Source: Lyophyllum atratum (Eukaryota > Basidiomycota > Agaricomycetes > Agaricales > Lyophyllaceae). From it: a DNA stretch of 64,000 nucleotides. The stretch is taken from contig JACGCN010000006.1 in NCBI GenBank assembly GCA_014905825.1, positions 868,001-932,000 of the forward strand, in the 5' to 3' direction. Positions 57,444 through 64,000 of the stretch are shown one piece after another. The position numbers and the translations under genes were made by a program. The first letter of the stretch is position 1. Each line of letters starts with the position of its first letter. The notes beneath the pieces are model-generated. The model saw only the letters and a list, made by a program, of their open reading frames with translations, searched no databases and had not been told where the DNA came from.

Positions 57444-58061
57444 GCATGGTAGGAGAGAGATCATAGCCATGGACCTTCGTTACATTGCTTTCCTCGTTTT
57501 CGCATTCCTTCACTATACCCTGAACGTCACGCATATTTGTCATGTCATTCCTCAGGGAGATGTAGACTGGCAAACAGAATAAGAGAAAGTACTTTGCTTT
57601 ACATCTCGTAGCTCCTTTCAGGCTCTTCAGTCCCAACCGAGATTCGCTGTAGAGCGAAATGTCGGAGCGTGGTCAAACTAGTGCGCGACGGTGACACGAC
57701 ATACCGAAGCGGTTGCGTTAGGGGAGGACGGAGGCTTAGAGAACCAAATTTAGCCCCCAAAAATGGCGAAAAATCCCGATTCATATCCGAATAGTTTGAC
57801 CGATTTCACGTCTTGGAAGATTTAATCGACGCCAAAATTACTAGGTGGGCACTGAGCAGAGCCGAGTGCAGATGTTGAACGTTGAGATTCCACATGCCAT
57901 AGACTTGGCATGTGGTGTAAGGGAACAATGGCCGCTACTTACTCAAATGCCTGCTTCCTCCCGCTCTAGAATATATGCGACTTCAGAACCATGTGGATTA
58001 CTCGACTCCACGGAAGGAGTCTAATTTTACCTCCTAGTCGTACTATTCGGGTACCGACCGG
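57444..58061. other. convergent intergenic spacer
   Basis: 618 bp between convergent stops. It contains AT-rich stretches and a small duplicated word GACTTGGCATGTGG / CACATGCCATAGAC near 57890-57915 that forms a local inverted repeat. No gene. Confidence 0.45.
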
Positions 58062-60072
58062 CTAGAGCGCCCCACATATCGACGCAATATCGACGTCCCC
58101 GTGTACGCTTTCAATGAGAAGACATCGTGAAAGGGTCTCTGCGTCCACATCCCGCCAAGACTGGATACTATCATCAGAAGCTTGGGAATTGAAAGGCTCC
58201 GAGTCTCGCTTTAATTCTTCCTGCGGTTGTGGGGCCCCGCTTCTCGACATGTTTTGCTGCACGTAAAAATGATAGTTAATGAAGCGTCCGATGGTAGGGC
58301 TCAAGAGCAATAAGACATACAGGCAGGGGAGAAAGCGAAGCCGCTGGTTCTCCGCGGAGGGGTGAAATAAAAATTCCAGGTGCAGGAGCAAATGCAGGAG
58401 CGAGTAGCTGCGGTTCTGGGGTGTCTGATGGATCAACTTGGGGCGAGGGTTCGTGAGCAGGTGGTGGAGCAACGATGCCCCTTGACATGAACTGATTAGG
58501 GGAGAATCGAAAAGGACTTGGTGAAGGGACGCGCTCAGGTGTCAAAGAAGCGACGTTGGAACATCCACGATGTTGAGTGATATCCGCGTAGTCAAGTCCA
58601 GGGTCTTGAGATCCCTGGTAAATGCTGTATGGGTCGTGATGAGGTTTGATGCTGGGCGTTCTTTGACTCTCGCTAATCCCTTTCCTATTGAACGGCTCCC
58701 ATTTGAAATCTATGGCCCCGTAGTCAATATCGTATCCTGGTTCCAAGGGATCTGAATCGGAAGGGTCTTCTGTGGGCGAGTCAAAGTATATGGGCCCGTC
58801 CGTACGGTATTCTGACCCGGAATACGTCGACGTGTTCGGCAGATTGGAAGCAACACAGGAAGGCTGGTCGAACAAGGGCCGAGAGCTCGAGTCATGATCA
58901 TCCGTTAGAGGGTCTTCATAGTAGCTGTATTCAGGTATATCTTCAGATGAGTAAGCAGGAGCCGGGTCAGAGGGAGCATTGTATGGAGGTAAGCACAAGT
59001 CGACCGGGAGGCAGAGCGGTGAGCCGTTTGGAGAGACCGGTTGCGCGGTGTGAGAGGCTGATGGCCCATGAAGCAAGAAGGGTGAAATGTGGGGAGATTG
59101 AGCAAGGCTAACATTATCTACCAAGCAGTCTTGGGGATCGGAATCATACGCGGAGTGAAGGCCGTGAGAGACAGTGTCGGACGCTGATGACAATGTTGAA
59201 ACCGGTCCAGGTGTTAAAAATGGAACAAAGTCGAGTTCGTCAAATCCGGGGGGTAGGCTCGGACCTCGTGCGTCCATCTGACTGTCCCCAGTTGTGGAAC
59301 GAAACATAGATGCAGAAACACATGGCTGGGATACGACAGAGTTGGGTCCGGGGGTTGAGAACGGGAGGATACCAGGAGGTGAAAGCACATGGTCAGGACT
59401 TGGTGGCAACTGATGCGGAAGCAAGTACTTCTGAACACCGAAAAGAGAACCCCTGAACGGTGGGGTCCGTGCGATGTTGGTAGACAGGAGCATATGATGC
59501 GCAGCCTCGTTTTCATCGACCTGATTTGCCGATTCATCGCCCTGTATGTTTCCAGTAGGTTGATAGAGAGAAAAAGCAAAGATTGGGTCAGTTTCGGGTT
59601 GCGTTTGGCTGTTTGGACGGGCTATTAAGGCCGGGGATAGCGTCATCGACGTATACTGGGTGTTCGACGGCCTTTCCGGTAATAACAAACGCAGAGGATG
59701 CTTAGCTGGCAGCGTTGAGAACGTCGAGCAAAGCCATTGGGGGAGAGCTTTAATGCCTGCATCAAGAGATGGTCTCTAAACGTTTGGGTGTAAATGAACC
59801 GAACTAACTGGAATGTTCCAACTCACTCTTGAGATCTGACTAGAAGAAGCATTGTCCGCGTTTTTCATTCTCGATACTTCGCTCCCAGAGGCAGACGGCG
59901 ATTTCATTTTAATCAGAGAGAAATTCTCTCCCAAGCGTCCGTCTTCCAAGCCCTTATATGCGTCCATGGGGGTCTGGGGTAGATCTGAAGCGTTGGAAGA
60001 GCTGACTGTATGCGTCCGACGACGTCTGGATCTTAGCGGAGGATGATGGGTCGCGTTCATCGCGTCGATCAT
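58062..60072 (-). CDS. Ser/Pro-rich low-complexity protein, function unknown
   Basis: About 640 residues in three exons. The start ATG 60072 gives MIDAMNATHHPPLRSRRRRT, a basic patch that could be a nuclear signal, then SSSNASDLPQTPMDAYKGLE. Intron 1 (GTGAGT...TTTAG) joins QISR to RPSLDAGIKALPQWLCSTFS. The long middle exon is disordered, with repeated PFSTPGP / FLTPGPVST motifs and many Asp/Ser/Pro runs (DIDYGAIDFKWEPF). It ends FISPLRGEPAASLSPLP. The last exon reads NMSRSGAPQPQEELKRDSEP, SIQSWRDVDAETLSRCLLIE, ending DIASICGAL and TAG 58062-58064; this ordered C-terminal end is the best search target. Repeated [S/T]PGP motifs may be proline-directed phosphorylation sites. No domain recognised; expression unproven. 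Confidence 0.65.
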
Positions 60073-60840
60073 GCGGTCAAACCGGGAATTGAGGCCAGTG
60101 GTCTTGCACCGTTTGGATTCACATCCATACTCTTGTAAAGCTCAGACTACGCGACAGACGCGAGACTCATACATCTCATCGTACCTTTCATGCTACTCAG
60201 GCTTGACCTGTAGATGATCTACGTGTCAACAGGCCAGAATGCGATCTTGCCTCAAGGCAACGCACCGATTTCTGAAGACTCCGACTGACTCCGGTGAAGT
60301 GGGGTCGTCGGAGATCTGGGAGAATCGACGGCTTTTCTTCGACATAAAGCCCTTCAGGTCGTCGAGTTCAGTATGTCTTGTGATTATTACGCGGCCAAGT
60401 TAGAATGTTTAAGTAGGTCATGGGTGATGGGCGTCAAGAAGTAAGCGACAACCGAGAACAGCTGCCGTGACGAGATACGACATCTAGACACTGATTGCAA
60501 CGATTTTCTCGGTCGTCTCTTACAACCATCTGAAGAGACATTCAAGCTTTGGAGGCAAGTTTGAGAAACCAAAACGAGCTTATCGCTCTCTGATAGCTGA
60601 ACGTTGAACGTTGAACATTTACCCCCATTTATGCGTGCACGTCGTTCCGAGCTCCGTCTCACATCAGACGCTGCTTATCTAGCGCTGTTCATGATTGGTT
60701 CATGAACTGAGTTGCTGGAACCGCCGTACCCAGGCCGTACCTCTTGTACGAGTTTCGCGGTGTAAGAGGCAGTCTTTATATTCTCAAATTGCTTCATGTA
60801 CTGATAAGCCCTCCACTGACAGCCTGTCGCCGTCAAGACA
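60073..60840. promoter_or_regulatory. divergent promoter region, Ser/Pro-rich protein / GGT
   Basis: 768 bp between divergent starts. A tandem AACGTTGAACGTTGAACATT (about 60599-60618) is the only repeat noticed. No gene. Confidence 0.45.
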
Positions 60841-63210
60841 ATGGGCAGCATCCCGTGGAACCACCAGTCTGTTGACACACTAGGTCCACCTCGTCACAAG
60901 CTGCCACTCTATACCGGTCACATACCAAAGCTTTCAAAGCGCTTGGAAAATCCACGATGGAGGTTGTTTCTAGTTGGAATTGCCGCCGTCTGCTCGGGAT
61001 TCTTGCTGTTGTTCACGAGATCCTACCACAATAGGCCTGGCTACCGAAACCCTGCATATCTCATCGAAGCTAAGCATGGGGCTGTGGCTGCAGAAAACAA
61101 ACGCTGCTCAGATATTGGCGTGCAAATTCTAAAGGAGGGAGGAAATGCAGTGGATGCTGCTATTGGTACCACCTTTTGTACAGGGGTCGTTAACATGTTC
61201 TCGTGAGTTTTTCAGATAGGCCTGGTCGCCAAGTTATGATATCCCGAATAGTTCTGGCCTGGGCGGAGGTGGTCTGATGACTGTTCGACTGCCGCCCTCC
61301 TCTCCTGGAGCCCCTTCAGAAGTTTACACCATTGATTTTCGAGAAACTGCACCAGCCTTAGCCAACTCGTCGATGTACCTCCATTCCCCTGAACGGTCGA
61401 AATATGGTGGTTTAGCGGTCGGTGTGCCTGGAGAAGTCCTAGGGCTTGAAGAAGCACATCGCCTGTGGGGGAAATTGTCGTGGCAGAGGCTTGTACGGCC
61501 CAGTATCGATTTATCCATGGCTTGGAAGGTCGACAGGGAACTAGGAAGGCGTATACCGGTATGTACACAGTCACAACCCACATAAGACTTGATGTCATCT
61601 ATCATTCTAGTGGTATTCGGACCTCATGCTCAATAACTCGGACTGGAGCGCTATATTTGCTCCCAAAGGAACCCTCCTGCGTGAAGGTGATATAATTCGG
61701 CGAACCAATCTCTCCAGAACTCTTGCAAGTATTGCAAGGGACGGCGCACGCGCCTTCTATGAGGTATGTATGCGGATATTAACAGCCATTTCGACCTTAG
61801 TCATATTTGACAGGGACCTATTGGCGATTCTCTTGTGCGCAAAGTCCGCTCCACTGGCGGTATACTCTCGCATGCCGATCTTAGAAATTACTCTGTCAAA
61901 GTACGCCCTGCTCTGGAAGGCAGTTATCGCGGCAAAAAGATATATACCACGCACGCACCCACATCAGGGCCTGGTCCGTTATCCTTTATTCTATGTCACT
62001 TGATCACTTGAAAGTCTTAATGACCTCAACTAGTCTTGATCCACATGCTCAATCTCCTCGAAAAGTACGATGTAACGGAGCGGAACGTCCTACTCATTCA
62101 TCGACTTGTGGAAATTCTCAAATTTGGTTTCGCAGCAAGGCAAGCGATTCAGCCGTGATTTTGAGGGTGCCTTGACGTGTAGCTGATGTCTCAAGCAATC
62201 GTCAGGACAAAGATTTGTGATCCTGATTTTAATAACAATACGGCACGGATGAATATGATTCCTACAAAGGAGTATGCAGAGTTAATTGCGAAGAATATCA
62301 CGGACGTATGTGAATCTCCTCACGTCCATACATTTGTGCTCACCGAAGAACAGGATCATACCCACCCGCCGGAGTACTACAACCCAGAATACGACGCAAA
62401 GCCCGACTATGGCACTGTAAGGTCTTCCAAAGCTTTATATCTCGAGCTTACCGACATCGCCCCTAGAGCCACACCTCAGTTGTGGATAAGGATGGTATGG
62501 CAGTCGCCGTGACTTCTACCGTCAATTTGGTGTTTGGATCCCAAGTCCTCGACCCCGAAACTGGTATCATTCTCAATAATGAAATGGACGACTTCTCTAT
62601 CCCAGGCGTCCCCAACGGATTTGGTTTATGGCCGTCCCCCTGTAAGGTCTTTCCTCCGTCTGAGACAAATAGTAATATAGATTGATATCACTTTTGTTAG
62701 TCAACTATCCAGCACCTGGCAAGCGTCCCCTCTCTTCAACAGCGCCCACGATTCTCGAGGACCGGGACGGTTCATTCTCCCTTGCTATTGGTGGCTCAGG
62801 CGGCTCGCGCATTTTCGGTTCCGTCTTTCAAGTACTCGTCAACTTGGAACTAGGATTGGATCTCAGCACAGCAATAGAGTTTGGGCGAGTGCACGACCAA
62901 CTATACCCCCTCGTATTGGATGTGGACAATGTCTACCCTCCACGTATAATTGACGGATTGCGCGCCCTGGGCCACAACGTGACAGGTATGTCGCGATTAT
63001 CTGAACCTGTTATACACTCACCGCTTTCCGTTCGATTTTAGTCCTCGACGTGAATCGTGTCGCCGCTGTTGTCCAGGGTATCGCAAGAATTGATAGCAGA
63101 ATCTTTGGTACGTTTCATCGACTGGCTTTCTTCTTAGATCGTGCTGCTTGACATCCCATTCAACAGCCGCTAGTGACTCCAGGAAGAACGGGATCGCTGC
63201 AGGGTTTTAA
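60841..63210 (+). CDS. GGT: gamma-glutamyltranspeptidase (glutathione hydrolase)
   Basis: Type II membrane Ntn-hydrolase that cleaves the gamma-glutamyl bond of glutathione in the vacuole or at the cell surface. The start ATG 60841 gives a short cytosolic tail, then the anchor WRLFLVGIAAVCSGFLLLFT. Family blocks in order: HGAVAAENKRCSDIGVQILK, GGNAVDAAIGT, GGGGLMTVRLP, TIDFRETAPALA, GGLAVGVPGEVLGLEEAHRL, SHADLRNYSVKVRP, LIHMLNLLEKYDVT and the catalytic GTSHTSVVDKDGMAVAVTST, where the Thr after SH is the nucleophile exposed by self-cleavage. LNNEMDDFSIPGVPNGFGL, KRPLSSTAPTILEDRDGS and GGSGGSRI follow. About nine introns; the one at 62140-62205 has a GC donor (AG|GCAAGC). TAA 63208-63210. All key residues are present. 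Confidence 0.94.
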
Positions 63211-64000
63211 TCAGACGTCTGATCAATTTTGCGCTACGGGCGTAAGTCCTTCTGGAAGTGACAGCTCCACCAGACGGAATTCCGGTGGGATGCGGTTACA
63301 TGTGCCCAGCTGCTTTGCTAACACATCGACCTCAACGTCATGAAATTAACCTTCCTCATCTGTCTGTTTTCGTATAATGGAGTGGATGACTCAGAGAAAT
63401 CCATCGATACTTTACGTTGTTCCTCGCCGAATCCTGTCAGTTATGCCGAGGGAGGAATTACACCGCGCGCTAAGTATCCTTTGAATCTCTTCTGATGGAA
63501 ACAAGGTCGCTCCACATGTCGCGCCGGTATTCCATAGGCAGCATAAGTACTCAAAAGATCTTGGCAACAGTCGTACAAGTGCGCCCGATATCACCGATAC
63601 CGCATTAACCCGCCCATATTCACAATGCTTGGTGAAATCTTTTTAGGAACGAACGTCGGACATAACTAGCGAAACGGTTCCTTTGCGAATTGTGTGTATA
63701 TGCCTTTGCCGCCGGTTATTTGACCGACCCATGACGAATTAGTGCTACTTGTCGCGTTAGATTGTCACAGGCCTTATCGTAGTTTTCTCAGTCATTCCTG
63801 GTAAAAGCTGTTTAGCCGTGGCCGAGCCTGGTCGAAAGGTCGAATAAACTCAACTCGCGTATCGGGATCCAAGTGTATTAATTAACTTGTATTCTATCTA
63901 CTATGTAGTTCAAGGAACTCCAGGGAACTCCCTGCGAACGCTGCAGACATGACCAACCCCCGGCCACCCTTTCGCCAACCTTTCTGCTTTACACATGTAA
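63211..64000. other. 3' flank to window end, no gene seen
   Basis: 790 bp after GGT. The minus-strand frame at 63412-63594 has no motif. A short repeat GGAACTCCAGGGAACTCC (about 63914-63931) is present. The next gene is not reached. Confidence 0.45.

Overview
This window is nuclear DNA of a filamentous basidiomycete, most likely an Agaricomycete (mushroom-forming fungus). The reasons are: genes broken by many short introns (mostly 45-70 nt, GT-AG, short branch sites such as CTGAC/CTAAC), small intergenic gaps, no operons, and a gene set typical of that group (C-terminal Zn2Cys6 factor, DOMON-cytochrome b561 protein, UPF0643 protein, 5MP/BZW homologue, cysteine-rich small secreted proteins). 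I read exon structures by hand from frame continuity, splice sites and family conservation, so start and stop positions are firmer than every internal junction. Spans given for genes include introns.

Layout. 0.2-9.2 kb, all minus strand: a PNS1/choline-transporter-like protein, then two PP2C phosphatase paralogues with a small secreted Cys-rich protein between them. 9.9-15 kb: a 5MP/BZW translation regulator (+) tail-to-tail with a Zn2Cys6 transcription factor (-). 15-17 kb: coding-like but interrupted sequence with no recognised product. 17-20.5 kb: meiotic MND1 (-) head-to-head with a cytochrome P450 (+). 20.9-28.2 kb: a long disordered protein (-), complex I subunit NDUFS7/PSST (-) and API5 (+). 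28.9-34.2 kb: DOMON-b561 protein (+), a UCH-family ubiquitin hydrolase (-) sharing a 145-bp promoter with a homocysteine S-methyltransferase (+), and a second small secreted Cys-rich protein (+). 35-39.5 kb: a Chk2/Rad53/Cds1-type kinase (+) facing a Zn2Cys6 factor whose zinc cluster is at the C terminus (-). 39.8-40.55 kb: a 767-bp terminal-inverted-repeat element with a 9-bp target duplication. 41.4-48.3 kb: signal peptidase subunit SPC3 (-), a single-pass membrane protein of unknown function (-) and a glycerol-3-phosphate acyltransferase (+). 48.6-57.4 kb: type II PI 4-kinase LSB6 (+), splicing factor CUS2/Tat-SF1 (-), a hemerythrin-domain protein (+), a complex I accessory subunit (-) and a UPF0643 protein (+). 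58-63.2 kb: a Ser/Pro-rich protein (-) and gamma-glutamyltranspeptidase (+).

Most genes are conserved housekeeping genes and do not form one pathway. Loose themes are respiration (two complex I subunits), lipid and secretory-pathway membranes (GPAT, LSB6, PNS1, SPC3), sulfur and glutathione metabolism (homocysteine methyltransferase, GGT), and meiosis or DNA damage (MND1, Chk2-like kinase). I did not find a clearly new multi-gene system. The most unusual items are the UCH protein whose usual catalytic His position reads Ala, the diverged PP2C pair around a secreted protein, two orphan cysteine-rich secreted proteins, the intact TIR element, three GC-AG introns, an exon holding only the start codon, and the interrupted coding-like tract at 15.1-16.9 kb.
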